A stretch of 64,000 nt of DNA. Source: Synanceia verrucosa. Lineage: Eukaryota; Chordata; Actinopteri; Perciformes; Synanceiidae. The stretch is from positions 24,848,437 through 24,912,436 of the forward strand of contig CM056551.1 of the NCBI GenBank assembly GCA_029721515.1. The letters are read 5' to 3'. Positions 24,601 through 37,866 of the stretch are shown one piece after another; within the stretch, counting starts at the first letter, position 1; the number at the start of each line of letters is the position of its first letter. The position numbers and the translations under genes were made by a program. The notes beneath the pieces are model-generated. The model saw only the letters and a program-made list of their open reading frames with translations, was not told the DNA's origin and made no database searches.

Positions 24601-27600
24601 AATGTGTGTACAGTGTGTTCTGTGGCTGTAAGGTTAATGGTCAGATCCTGTTCTCTCTACCAAATAACCTCATCAAACTGCACCACATGACAGGGTAAGT
24701 GAGGGGTGTGGCAATCTAGGTGCCCAACACAATGCCCCTTGTCAGTCAGCCTCATTCCTGGGGGTGAAGAGGAGCGAGGGAGGGTGCATTGGAGGCAGCC
24801 ACAGGCCATTGGGTCTCTGCGATTGGCCTTAATCCGCCAACTAATAAGTTCAGAGAGGGGCCATATGCTGCGGTGCAATGTGTGGGGAGGGGAGTGTTGC
24901 CTCATGTTACTTACACCAGGCCGACGCTTTCTCAGGTACCGCCCTCCCACGGTCTGTTCCTTTGTACTGGGGGATCAGCCCTCTCCACGCTGTGAATGGT
25001 CCGAATTGATTAAACCCCACCGTATAATTGTCAGCAAATCCCAGCGAATCATTTCCCATCCATTTGGAAAGTACAATGTGCGTTTCTCTTTTTCTCCTAG
25101 CCTCCTTTCTTTCTCACCATCCCCACCCCTCCGTGTCCTTCCCCTCCCGTTTTCCTTTTTTTAAGGTCTCAGGTTTGTCGCTGCATGCCACTCTTGGTTC
25201 CCTTCATGAGAGAGAAAGCAAAGGCAGGAGGAGGAAAAGGATAAGGGGAGGCAGGGGTGAGGAGGCACAGGGTATGCTTGGCTGGACAGTTGGCCGTAGA
25301 TGAAAGTGGGCAAAGGGAGACGTGTTTTAATCTGTGGCCCAGGCCAGAAGAGTGGGGTGCTGATCTGAGCTGGCACCTGCCTGGGCACAGCCAGGGCTGA
25401 GTCTGCTCACAGCATCAGGTTAACTCCATTGCATTCAATGTTTTAAGAAGGTAGAAAAAGTGGAACAGGTAGCACTGTAAAATGCCTTTTTTTTGTTTTC
25501 CCAGGAAAAATGAAATAAGTTAATATAGAGTGATGTGTCGACAAATGGAGGTGGTCAGGGTGGTTGGATGGGTCTATTTCAGAACTCATTGGCTTTTAGT
25601 CTGATAACGATAAGCCTCTGGGGCAAGGTGTTCCAGTGTGGCCATTGGATATCTAGACCGAGACTTCCTTTTCCATGCCTTATGAATAGTTTACAGTCCC
25701 ATGAGCAACTTCAGATGTGACAATGAAGTTAGGAGACAATATATGCGACCAGAATGCGCTCAGCCTTGTTTGCACTCCACATGGACTGTGTACCTGCATG
25801 CAACCAACATGAACTACTCGAACAAGAAATGGAAACCAGAGCGTTATCAATGCCAAAATTTTGCCCCAATTACCTACATAGTCTACATGTCTTCTTTTAA
25901 ACCACGACAACAAATGATTCCATACTTTAATCAAGTGGTCTTTATATTGTAACCCTGATGACGGAAGTCTGCAAACCTCTACAAAGTGGTAATTTAATAC
26001 ACAATGTTTCCCTGACCTACAAAACAAGTCTTAATCATAAGGTTGTTACATCATAAAATGGATTAGAACAGATTTGCAAGACATGTCTTTAAGCATCAAA
26101 TCCAACATGTGCAGTTTGTATGTTTTTATAATATTACATACATATTTACACACTCTGATGGTGATAGAATAACATAATTATTCTGGATAACACTGACCAC
26201 AGAGCAACCAACCCCTCTGACACTTGTCCTTCCTGTAATCAATTCCCATTTAAGAGTACACATGTTCAACACCCTTTCATTGATCTGAGAGGTCCCTCGA
26301 CAGAGGTTCAAGACTCTCTGACCTCAGTCATTTAACCCTTGACCTCAGCTACTGCCTGAAAGCACATCCCAATCTTAAGATTCAGTTTGATTCAGTTGGT
26401 CTGAGGCTTCAAAAACATGTATGAGTAAAATTTGCAACTTGGACTGTCATTTTATACATAACAATTATCTGGATAAAATATAGAATGAAGAAAAACTTGA
26501 AATAAGATGATTTTGTAAGATATTTTTTCAAGGTCAAGAATGAATAACCAACTAGATCCCAGTCTTTTTATGGCCATTTGATGAACGGATCTGTTTAAAG
26601 CCCAAAGTTCAGTTAAAAAAGGAGCTTACACCATCATTTGAGTGTCATTATAGAGCAAAAATGTCTCCCATAATGGATCTCACATTGTTCACCATCCATA
26701 TCCCTTGGAGATCCGCTTTACATATGAGGTCATATACATACAAGAAGTCCCTGTCACGAATCTCGTAACCTGACATTGATCTTCAACTTTGACGCTTGGC
26801 TTTCATTACTGGCTGAAGGGCGTTGTTTGCGAGAGTGATCTTCATGTAAAGTGCTCATAAACGATCACAGGCCATGCTGACAGATTTATGATCATGGGGT
26901 TACAAGGAGACGTGGGACAATGCAGCATCTCATCCACATTCATATAAATATCAGAGTTTGGGGTTTGTATGTGGTCATGGTGGTGGTAATGATGGTGATG
27001 AGCACAGTGATGATGAGGAGGAGATAGAGAAATATGGGGAGGTTGGGATAAGATGGGGAAGGGCAGCGAGTAAGCTGTTAGACAAGAAGTTGTGGTAAAG
27101 ATGTTTTTGGATGGACAATCAAGCCCAACTGAGCTGGCGCTAATTCATATGAAAACTACCATGCAAATACTCATATGGATACAAAATGCATATTAACATG
27201 CTAATTCTGGATATAGCTTGTGGTCATGAAATGCTGCACCTATGGCCCCTTATTTCCATGCTGAATAGTTAACCTTGAGATCAGCGCTGGAAAATGCAAT
27301 CCTCAAAGACTGTCCCTCTAAAGACCCCATCTAGTGAGTTAATTATCATTTCCCACTCACAGTTCTGCATTGTTAATGACTTCCTGTGCATATTTTTCTT
27401 CCCTTTTCAAACTGTAATGCTTTCTATCATACAGCTTTATCTAGGCAGGTGTTGGACTGGGAATTCAGTGAGGGAAACGTGGTCTTATTTTTCCTCTGCA
27501 TTAAAACGCAACATATTTGCCTTGCTTTTTGGTCATAACTCTGAGGTTAGTAGCTCATGATGTCAAGGGTCATTAATCCTTCACTTGTCCAGCCTACGTC

Positions 27601-30155
27601 CTTAATGATGTCCACTAACTAGCACAGGAATCCTTCAGGAAGAGTCTCCTGGGAATGAGGTTGTGGTGCTTGGTTCGTGAACTCTGACCTCTAATGACCA
27701 CAGTGGTCTGACCCACACATGGGCTCTTGAACCAATGAGGTCATCAATGGGACCTTGTCAAGGGCCTTGAACAAACAGATTAGGCCCATTGTTTATAAAT
27801 AGGATGACCAGCTGCCTCACAGCCCATCACTATAATTATGTAACCCGTGAAGAAGATAACTGACACAAGGCCAGTTTCTTGGGAGCCCGACTGGTTGTCC
27901 AAGTCTTTAACAGCACCACTTGATAAGATGCATGTGATTTTTTTTTCTGTTATAACAGTTTATAACAAATTGTTTGCACACCACCCCATTGTTAAGTAAC
28001 TATTTAAAGGCCAAACTCAAAATTATTAATAACCAACAATTTAAACAATATGTAATATTTTACATAAACCAATAAAAATAAAACTACCAACAGCCTTGGG
28101 ATAAGTTGAGTGTTACTTAGTGCCAATCATTCCCTCATTAACCACCCCACTCTAGAACAAATTGCCTCCACACCATTGCTAAGGTCCCAACCTGCTCATG
28201 TCCACTCAGTCCTGCAGTCCCCCCTTGACCCCTTGGAGGGTGCAGCGTGGCTGGCCATATCCTCATTTGACCTGCATCTCCCATATGGAGAGAAGCAAAG
28301 GGCGGCTTGAGAGGAGACACTGCGGGGAGGTCAGAGGTTAAATGACCAGGACTGTTTACAAGGCGATAGGGAGTTCAAACAGCAGACGCTTGTCCAGTCT
28401 TTGTCCTCATCCTCTTAATGACTCCATTAAAGACGGACCAAGTACAGAAAGCTACTGTTGGTCAACTGTTTGAATTTATATATGTTTAAAGAATGTTCTC
28501 GAAAAATGTATTTAAATTCTAGCTGTTTTTAATGTAGAGGTGTAAAAATGCAAGTTAATACATAACAATCATTTCTACAGTCCGTAACAGGTAAGCAGCT
28601 ACCAGTCCAAACCTGAAGCTTCCACACCTCAACTTCTATACAGCTTTTCAAATAGGTTATGAATCTGATTAACACAGGGTTTGCTTTTGTTTGGACACCC
28701 TGTGTTTACATAAAGAGGCCCAGTGGGACCAGCCCTGGAGGTCAGGGGGTCAAACCTTGGTTGTCAGAGAGCCTTGTGACATTTCTTTCCCACGTTTCCC
28801 GGCTCCCATTGTCCACGGTGAGGAGCCCCCGTTAACGTTTGGCCCTGGGAGGTAGTGTGGCGTGAGAGGGAGGCCTAGGGGCATTGGACCCTCAGCGGGT
28901 CCCTGGGAAACGGGCGTAACCAGGCGGGGCTGAGGCGAGCGGAGACAGCATGGGGTCATTTTCCGGCTTGCTGCCCCTCTAAAGGGCTTTGCAGCACAGT
29001 ATTGGCCCCTGGAGGAGTGCTGGTGTGGAACACAGTACAAAGGGCTTTGTCTGTGTGCGTGTGTGTGTGTGTATGAGTGAAAAAGATGTGTGACTGACTA
29101 CACACTTTAGCAACTTTATATCAGTAAATTTGACAAAACAGCTTTAAATTATTAACTAACTGTGATAATGGATAAGGAAGTTAAAAAAATATCATGGTGA
29201 TTTTAGCTGGCCAAGATCAGCAACCAGTGTTTTAAAACAATCCACCAAGGTGTGTGATCACAGAATATGGCATGATGATTCAATAATGACGGCAGCTGTC
29301 CTTGACGAGTGGTCAGGATTTTCACATAATTGCGATTATTTCCAAATGAATTCATTTCTGATAAAATGCAAAAACGTTGAAGTAAAACATCTTGAATAAT
29401 AAATTGGATTAACATTCTGTATGTGAGACCTAATTTCAGAGGTCATAGGATACAGTATTTGCATATTATATATATTTGACACAGATTGACAGTATTACAA
29501 ATGGTAATTTTTTTTTAATAAAACAAGATTTATTAACTGATTTAATCACTATAGTTGGGCTGTTGAAGCGATCACAGGTGTTTCTATCACTCAGATAAGA
29601 AAATGGGAACATTTTGCTGCAAAGTGCACATACAGCAAAGACTTTTAAAATCCTGTGCAATATTCTGATCATAATACTGCTACAATTCTGTTTGTGTTGC
29701 AATTAGTAAATACGCCGTATGTTTGTTCATATCACAGCATGAGCCTGCAATATTAGCACGCACCTTCATTCTTGCTTGCACCGTTCCTCACTAAGTAGCT
29801 GTGCATTTACATTTTGCCTCTTGTAGTCCTAGGATGTCATTTCAAGCTAACACACTGAGCTATTGAATAATAAATAGACATCAGCAAAAAGAATAAATAA
29901 AACATATCATCCTGCCATGATCACCTTTTTTCTGTTTACATGCCATAAAAAATAACTAACGTTCCTTATATAATAAGGTCATTTTTTTAAAATGCTAGCC
30001 TGCTTGTATCTTGAGGGTCTCTGACAGGTTTTGAGGAACCTGGTTCGGCAGTGGAATCGACATGTACAGTAATGTGTGACTAGGGCTTTGTTGATCTGAG
30101 AGGGCTGCGTGTTCGAAAGCTTTGAGAAACAATGGTAGAAAGGACCTCCTCCACC

Positions 30156-30158
<3 letters not shown>
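24601..30158. other. Gene-free stretch with enhancer-like and GC-rich blocks
   Basis: No coding exon is recognisable. The segment 27120-27215 packs an octamer ATGCAAAT (27161-27168), several CATAT words and TAAT cores. A GC-rich block at 28720-29040 stands out from the A/T-rich surroundings. Another octamer lies at 29457-29464, and a short (TG)n lies at about 29051-29073. The rest is unremarkable. Confidence 0.45.
27161..27168 (+). promoter_or_regulatory. Octamer ATGCAAAT in a dense homeodomain-word block
   Basis: A perfect POU octamer flanked within 50 bp by 'gctaattcatatg', 'actcatatgg', 'aatgcatatt' and 'gctaattc'. The density of such words in 27138-27212 is the strongest enhancer-like signature I saw in the desert. 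Conservation is untested. Confidence 0.4.

Positions 30159-30190
<32 letters not shown>
30159..30190. repeat. (CA)n microsatellite
   Basis: Sixteen AC units without interruption. Confidence 0.97.
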
Positions 30191-30195
<5 letters not shown>

Positions 30196-30682
30196 TGTTT
30201 GGTGACGTATAGCAACCATTTTATTTTATGCATTAAAGAACCCCCCTTATTTGTTTGCTTCTCTTTCTTCAAACATTTTTTATGTTCTCCTGTTACTCAT
30301 TGTTTCTTTTTATTGACAAAATTCATGCAACCTAATCATAAATGATGGAACAGGAAACCCAATCCTTTTTGGGATCTTTCTTCCCTGACTGAACACTGAG
30401 ATTGAGAGAACAACATTAATTATTATTAAGTTTTTCAATGTTCAACATGGAACATATGGCAACAGAACAATTACTGTTTATCTTTAACCTCACTTAGACT
30501 ACAGACAGGTTCTGTATAAACAGTCCAATAAACCTAAAACAGGCATTGTGCGATGTTTAGTTAAAGGAGCAGCTAGCTGATGTCACAGAGTGATAACACA
30601 GCTGATTGGCTAAACAGGGAGGCACTAATGGCAATACTAATGGAAAACTCACTCTGATTGGCCTTGAATCCCAAAACAAGAT

Positions 30683-30916
30683 CACCTGTCTATTGGCTTT
30701 ATGCACAGCTGCACTACTTCCTGAACTTCAGCCAGCTCCTTTGTTTCCTGTGTTACTGATTAATCCAGGTGTGCCTGACCTCAGTAGTCACAGCAACAAT
30801 AATCAGACACACCTGGATTAATCAGTTTGTCCAATAATGTAAGACAGGAAATAAATTAACTGGCTGAAGTTCAGGAAGTAGTGGAGCTGGGCATAAAGCC
30901 AATTATTATCACCTGT
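30683..30916. mobile_element. Foldback (long inverted-repeat) element, ~230 bp
   Basis: The left arm (about 30683-30773) and right arm (about 30807-30916) are complementary over roughly 85 bp with small indels. Matching blocks include 'ggctttatgc', 'cttcctgaacttcagccag' and 'actgattaatccaggtgtg', each found inverted in the other arm. A ~33-nt centre separates them. The whole resembles a non-autonomous inverted-repeat DNA element. Terminal duplications were not resolved. There is no coding capacity; an RNA copy would form a long imperfect hairpin. Confidence 0.8.
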
Positions 30917-31569
30917 ACCTGAAAAGGGTAGATCAGCCATCGGTGTGATTTGACTTGGGAGACCAGACTCTGTTCTGGTTGACATTCCCATCTGAGTTTA
31001 ATTTATTTAAGCCCTTTTCTCCTTCACAGTTCCTCAACTGGTATATTATAAAACTTGAGACTTGTATTATCAGTCTTGTCATTAGTACAGCCAGAAAACA
31101 ATGGTTACTCCTACACAGCTGTGCTGAGATTAACTTTGTAAAGAAACAATATAGACAGCTACAAAATGTCACACAGTGATCGAAATCTGACAAGTTTCAT
31201 AACACAGCCCATTTTTAGAAACATATTTGTGTACTTTCCAAAATACACATACACGACCGCTCATGACAGAAATGGAGAAGCTAATTGCTTGAAAGTAAAA
31301 CACATCAGTGTATAGTACATACAAACTAAAACATGTTTACAAATTGTACACAAATAAACAATGCATTACCAAAAACACTTACTGGTACGTGTCAGGCCCA
31401 CCATCACACACCTCACTGTGATGATATCTCCCCTCTGTTAATTGAGCAGAGCATACAACATCCTCACAGTTTAATAAGCATTAAAACTTATGCAAGGTTA
31501 ATGTGCTCATGTTTACATGGCATTGTTTTAATTTGATTGCCATTTCCGTCCTCAGTATTCCCAGTCAGA
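30917..31569. other. Gene-free stretch
   Basis: No exon, repeat or motif stands out. It separates the foldback element from the 55-bp array. Confidence 0.5.
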
Positions 31570-32284
31570 CCTTCACAAGTTACACATCTGCTTTTATCAG
31601 CCTTAGCCTTTTAGCTTAGCTAATCCTTCACAAGTTATACATTCCCTCTCATTAGCCTTAGCCTGCTAGCTTAGCTAGACCTTCACAAGTTTTGCATCTA
31701 CTCTCATCAGCCTTAGCCTGCTAGCTTAGCTACACCTTCACAAGTTATATATCTGCTCTCATTAGCCTTAGCCTGCTAGCTTAGCTAGACCTTCACAAGT
31801 TTTACATCTGCTCTCATCAGCCTTAGCTTGCTAGCTTAGCTAGTCCTTCACAAATTACACATTTGCTCTCATCAGCATTAGCCTGCTAGCTTAGCTACAG
31901 CTTCACAAGTTATATATCTGCTCTCATTAGCCTTAGCCTGCTAGCTTAGCTAGACCTTCACAAGTTTTGCATCTGCTCTCATCAGCCTTAGCTTGCTAGC
32001 TTAGCTAGTCCTTCACAAGTTACACATTTGCTCTCATCAGCATTAGCCTGCTAGCTTAGCTAGTCCTTCACAAATTACACATCTGCTCTCATCAGCATTA
32101 GCCTGCTAGTTTAGCTAGTCCTTCACAAATTACACATTTGCTCTCATCAGCATTAGCCTTCTAGTTTAGCTAGTCCTTCACAAGTTACACATTTGCTCTC
32201 ATCAGCATTAGCCTTCTAGTTTAGCTAGTCCTTCACAAGTTACACATTTGCTCTCATCAGCATTAGCCTTCTAGTTTAGCTACA
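31570..32284. repeat. Minisatellite, 13 exact 55-bp units
   Basis: Units start at 31570, 31625, 31680, 31735, 31790, 31845, 31900, 31955, 32010, 32065, 32120, 32175 and 32230, always 55 bp apart with no indel. Landmarks in each unit are 'ccttcacaag', 'ctctcatcag', 'ttagcctgctag' and 'ttagctag'. Most left-hand units contain the perfect 13-nt palindrome ctagcttagctag; the last units carry ctagtttagctag, which breaks it. Units 4-6 and 7-9 pair in order, giving a 165-bp higher-order period. Confidence 0.97.
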
Positions 32285-35200
32285 CTATTTTATATTAAAT
32301 CTTGAATCATTTGTGTGTTTTATCCACTGTTATTTACCTGAAACTGGCAACGTTACTCTTCCACGTAATAGCTGTTCAGTACTACGTGGTACTTGCCTAT
32401 GACGTCATTTTTGTACAAGACGAGTCTCTTAAAGTGACAGCATCAATTTTAAAGCCAGCATAATAGTCACAGGAAACTAATAAAACAACATTTAAACAAC
32501 ATTAACTGACTGTGTGTGCCCTTTTCACCTGGTTATATTTATTTTAATTCATGTTTTTACTCCTTTACACCAAGTAATAATAAATCCACAATCTGAAGAA
32601 AAAAAAAAGAGAAAACATATGTGCAGAGATGGGGTTTTTTTACACATGGATAAAATGGAGAAGCATGGTTTGTTTGGCTGCAATAGCCCATGCCAGCTCT
32701 TGTGTGCAATATATGGAAGTTTAAATAAAATGTCTATTCATGCAATTGTAAGTTTACCTGGGCTGAACATATTACCAGTTGCATATCAGCCACAAGAACT
32801 AGCCAGATAGAATCTCTCCACTCTTCCAAATCACAGACAAAACATTGCAATCTAGTGGCTGATTGCAGCAATTTTCTTCCTTCTCTCCTCAGCAGAATTG
32901 TTTCCTGGCCCTTACGAATTGAGTTTATCAGGTGTTGAACAATGGAATGTGGATGGTTTATCGGGTGTTAAACAACAGAATCCAATATTGTGGAAAAAGG
33001 TCACAACATTTAAAAAAAAACCAACAACCTCAAAACCAAACTTTGTTTCAATTTCATTGTAAGAAGGGGTCACAAAACCTTTAGATCTGAAAAAAGATCT
33101 GAGTGCTTTGGATATACTACAGCATTTCCACACATCTCTTGTCGAATAGCCCTGACGCGTGGGAGGGTGCCATTTTATTTTCAAATGTATTTATTCATGG
33201 ATTTGACATTTTAAACAACCTCTGCGTGCATGTAGCGTTACAAAGCAAGCTAATTTTCTATCATATTCCATAGATTTAAGGCTCTATTACATTCCATAGA
33301 TTGTAAGAGCTGAGGACTATTCATTCTATGTCTTCCTCCATTCGCCTCCTGCACTCTAAAAGCCTGAAACTGAACTTGGGATTTCAGGCATAGATTTATA
33401 TGCATGCCCCTCCTTTGATGACAGGGTAAATATTCACACAGACAGCCAAGGTGCCCCCGTCATTACCCATGTGCTGTGTGTTTGCCCACCAGTTAAATTC
33501 TTAGGGGGATTGTTTGGTGAGATGAATGGGGCCAAAGTGCTGAAGGACGTATCGGAGTTCAACAAACAAAACCTCTCCTGATTGGCTCAGCAACAGCTCG
33601 GTCCAGTGGGCAAAGTTAGAGACGAGGAGGTGGGGGTGACAAAAAAGAGCCGTTGTAGGGTTATGCCTGTCAATTAAGGCTGCTGTGAATAGGGGTGGAG
33701 AGCGCTCGGCTGTGCTCGCCATCTCTCTGGTCCTGTTGGAACTGTGGAGATAGCTGAGGTGTCGTTCACCTCTTATAGGAAAAACCCTGTCAATATTCAA
33801 CTATTTAATAACCCTGAATGTGCCGCTCAGAGTGCCTTTTGAAGACTGTGGGTTCTGCATTTCCCTTTGATGTACTTTCATTGTCAGACTCGCTATCTGA
33901 AATCTTCGTAGATGGAATTGGTGACATTTTCTCTTTTTTTTCATTCATTCAATCCAACCTCAAAGGTTTCCAGCAGTATTTCTCTAGTCCAAAATGCTTT
34001 GTTGTGTGTGGGGAGTGGGGGTTGGGAGGCATTCAAGTTGGCTGTAGTTCCCCACTAGGATTTCTATCACTGGGTAATGGAACACCGGGAGATTTTGGCG
34101 AGGAGGTTACTGACAAAATATATATTTTTTGAATTGCCTTGCTTGCTAAAGCATAGACCTTGGTGTCTAGATTGCTCCAATTTGGTTCCTTTTTCCAAAG
34201 AAACAAACACAAAGAAACATTGATGCACATTTGAAGCACTTGTGAATGCGCTTTACCTGAATTATAGTATGCTAGCTCATCATATTTTATGCCTCCATCC
34301 CATGATCTTCATTGACGTGTGATTTTGGGATTTTGGCTCTAACAAGACAAAGGTTTGATGACTGCATCCCATTTGGTATTATTGCCTGTCAGCATCAGAA
34401 GATGAAAAATTGCCAAATTTTGTTTGCTTGTGGAGTGGGAATCTGGAATTTACTAATTATAATAAGGTAGTCAAGATTACAGTATAAACTGTACCATTGT
34501 GCCCTGATTATAAACCCCAAAACCAGCGGAGTAAAAAACTTTTATAAGAATTTTTATCCTGCTGTCACTAACTTAACACCAGCAGCAGAAAAAAAGGTAA
34601 ACTCAGTCTAGGTCCTCTAATGTCAGCCAAGGTTATCCGTATCCCTTGTGTTGCTCTGGCTTTTGCTATTTATTCCCTGAAAAGCTTTTTTCCCTGCATT
34701 TTATAGGTTGAGGTGTTTATTTTCTGTTGATGTAGCTTCAAGCTTTTTATTCAAAAGAAAGCAACTTTCTTTCTGTTTAGATAAACACAGAAATTAAATC
34801 AGTTTTGTTTTTATAAACCGGTAGCCTAGTGTTGATTTTTATAATGACGATTTTTGTTTATGCCGCATGGAGTCCATAAAATTTACTGGTCACACTTGTC
34901 AATGGAATTTCCAACACAGGTAATATTTATAGGGCATTTGATATGCCATAAATGCAACACTAGTAAATTACCCTGTCATGAAGTCATTCCTGCATACAAT
35001 AAACACAGAGAGCTTAGTTAAACTTTACCACAATGGATTTGTTTTATGTAAGAATATTAAATAACCATACGCAGTTGATTTGATCGTAGGTCTACAAATT
35101 TTTGGTTCTAATCCTATAAACACACAAAACACGGGATGCTAAAAACTGAAAGTGGAGCCCTGAGCAGTTATGATGTTGAGTCTGCAGTGCCAGTGCAAGC

Positions 35201-36260
35201 AGAGGCCCTGTGAAATGAATAATGTGGACTTTGCTCTCTGTAAAGTATTTTTCAAGGTCTGTCTTGAGGACGACATAACTAGAGCCAACACTCCAGAGCG
35301 CGTCACTGTAATGTCTAACAACTTCCTCCATTTTTCCTTCTCATATTCTGCTAATTTGAGCCTTCCCATCTCTCTGTGGTTCTGTGTGCTCTATACATCT
35401 TCACCCACCATTCCCTCACATTTTCGCACTGTGCACTCTCACTCTGGAGGACCTATACACTGGCAGATAAGAGGAAATGAAGTCTCGTCTGCACAATTTG
35501 AAGCGCTGCTTTGAAGCTGAATGTGAAATAGCAGCGCCGCTCCTCTCTGCTCCTCTCTGGCTGGTAAAATAAGGGCCCTCTCGTTAAAAGCACTTTACCT
35601 GTGCTCCCTCTATGGATCATTGCTCTCATTAAACAGATTTGGGGTTATATTCAAATCACAATTACTCCAAGCACTAACTGTTAATGGTCACAAGGGTTGA
35701 AAGAGTGAGAGAAATGTTTCTGACATTTCTTTTTATATCTTCCTTTGAGCTTGGATGAGAACACATCAAAAGGTGTAAGGTGAGGCATGAGCTAAGCTAA
35801 AACTGGATGAGGATTGATTTCAATGATGTGTAGTGTTGAATTACCTGAAATCACAGCCAAAAAATGTAAACTTAACGCTAGATTTCAATCTTATGGTCTA
35901 TTGGGAACTTACATAATGGTTATATGTTTAAAATATAGAAGTGGATTTTGTCTCCAGACTGGAGCACTTTCTTGCCCTCATGTGACCTCGCAGAACTCAA
36001 GAGTGGGTTTTTCTGTACTTGAATATGCAACACACATTACTGTGCATCTGTGTGAGTGTGTGTGTATTTGTCTGGGGAGTGTTGTATATGTACCAGACTG
36101 TAGAGAACACCCCCTGGGTCCTACTGCACAATGCCAAGAAGAGTGCAGGCAAGATACTTTCATCTGCTCACCGCAGAGATCCTGCTGAGTGTGTGTGTGA
36201 GTGTATAGCATTTGTCTGTATGGTAAACATGGGAGATGTCACCTTGGGCTCTGCAACACA
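32285..36260. other. Gene-free stretch
   Basis: No coding exon is recognisable. Open frames at 33501-33800 and 33818-34132 have no domains and lack good splice or start context. The short direct repeat 'attccatagatt' occurs twice near 33266 and 33291. The rest is ordinary intergenic sequence up to the Tc1 element. Confidence 0.45.
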
Positions 36261-36262
36261 TA

Positions 36263-36313
36263 CAGTCATGGAAAAAATTATTAGACCACCCTTGTTTTCT
36301 TCAATTTCTTGTT
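36263..36313. repeat. Left terminal inverted repeat of the Tc1 element
   Basis: 51 bp, identical in inverted orientation to 37816-37866. It begins CAGTCATGG directly after the TA target site. Confidence 0.97.
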
Positions 36314-36560
36314 AATTTTAATGCCTGGCTCAACCAAAGGTACATTTGTTTGGACAATTATAATGATAACAACAAAAATAGCTCATGAGAGTTTAATTTA
36401 AGAACTAAGGATTATTCATTTTCCATGGTTTTCTTGATAATAACCAAAATTACTTAAATTCTTACATCAATAGCTATGGCATTGTACCGCCAAAAACACT
36501 ACTTTTAAGCATTCCATGTTTTCTTTTCTGTTTGCTTTAAACACATGATACACACAAGAG

Positions 36561-37585
36561 TTAATACTTGATTGCATAACCATTGTTTTTGATGACTGCA
36601 GCCATGCGTCTTGGCATGCTCTCCACCAGCTTCTGACATTGTTCTGCTGTCACAGCAGCCCATTCCTGTTGGACAAATTCAAACAAATTTTCTTTGTTTT
36701 TGGGCTTGTGGTTCTCCATTTTGAGTTTGATGATTTTCCACAGGTTTTCAATTGGATTAAGATCTGGTGATTGAGCAGGCCAAGGCATGGTGCGAATGTT
36801 GTGGTTCTCCATCCAGGCTTTAACTGACCTTGCCGTGTGGCAAGGGGCATTGTCTTGTTGGAAAATCCAGTCATTCGAGGCAGGAAAGAGTTTTCCAGCT
36901 GATGGAAGAAGACTGTTTTCAAGGGTAGTCCTGTACTTGACCTGGTTCATTCGGCCTTCACACAATTGCATTTGCCCTCTTCCACTCAGACTGAAACAGC
37001 CCCAGATCATGACTGATCCACCCCATGTTTTACTGTAGGGCAAGACAGTCTGGGTTGTAAGCTTCTCCAGGCTTCCTCCTAACCAGTAAGTTGGCTGGAG
37101 TGGGCATCAATTCAAAATTGGATTCATCACTGAAGAGAACCTTAGCCCAATCATCAACAGTCCAATCCTTGTGGTCTCGAGCAAAGAGTAACCGGGCCTT
37201 CCTCTGCCTTTCATTGATGAAGGGCTTCTTGCGTGCTCTGTGTGACTTCAAACCAGCTTCAACAAGTCGGTTTCGAACTGTCCTTGCCGAGCAAGTCACA
37301 TTTCTCGACAGTGCCCACTCATTTTTAAGGTCCCTGGAGGTCTGACGGCGATTCCTGACACAGGAACGGATGAGTGCACGGTCATCTCGTGGGGTAGAAA
37401 GACGTTTCCTGCCACGGCCAGGTAGCAATTTGGTAGTGCCATGTTCAGCTTGTTTTTTTGTTGGAATGAACGGCTGTCTTGGAGATCTTCAGTTTTTTCG
37501 CTACCTGTCTCTCACTCATGCCAATTTCCAGCAGTGCCAAGATGGCTGCCTTTGTTGCTTCACATAATTCTTTTGTTTTAGGCAT
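36561..37585 (-). pseudogene. Tc1-family transposase, two frameshifts
   Basis: This is a DD34E transposase that cuts and pastes the element by binding its inverted repeats. The start ATG is at 37585-37583. The first segment has the N-terminal helix-turn-helix region (residues about 10-40, with SERQVAKKLKISKTAV) and runs into a TGA at 37447-37445, because of a one-base shift at a 7-T run (37453-37459). The second segment (to TAA at 37032-37030) has the GRGRK hinge, the second helix-turn-helix region and the first catalytic Asp in VLFSDESNF. The third segment, from about 37040 to TAA at 36563-36561, has the second Asp in QQDNAPCH and the Glu in SPDLNPIENLW, with 34 residues between them. All three catalytic residues survive; only the frame is broken. 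Confidence 0.95.
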
Positions 37586-37815
37586 TATGTGAGAGCTGAC
37601 AACTTCTGAGTTGTGCTACGGCTTGAATGTAAGCAGGAAACCACTCTAGGCCTTTGCATGTGCAGTGCTGCTTGTGACATGAAATGGCCTCTTATATACC
37701 CTGGGAATCAATTAAGCTTAAGAATGTCAAATAGGACATAAAGTATTATGTGACCAGCTGCATTTTTTGTTGTGTTCATTGTATTATACGTTTAGTGGTA
37801 CCAGATATTAGAATG

Positions 37816-37866
37816 AACAAGAAATTGAAGAAAACAAGGGTGGTCTAATAATTTTTTCCATGACTG
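37816..37866. repeat. Right terminal inverted repeat of the Tc1 element
   Basis: The exact inverted copy of 36263-36313, followed directly by the TA target duplication at 37867-37868. Confidence 0.97.

Noticed and set aside
28750..29040. 96-codon minus-strand frame in a GC-rich block
   Set aside because: GC-rich sequence lacks stops by composition; the translation is Pro/Gly/Arg-rich without domains.
31570..32284. Regular repeats resembling a CRISPR array
   Set aside because: Units are head-to-tail with no unique spacers, and the genome is vertebrate.
36561..37428. Two separate intact transposase genes
   Set aside because: The reading frames are consecutive parts of one Tc1 transposase split by frameshifts; domains continue across the breaks.
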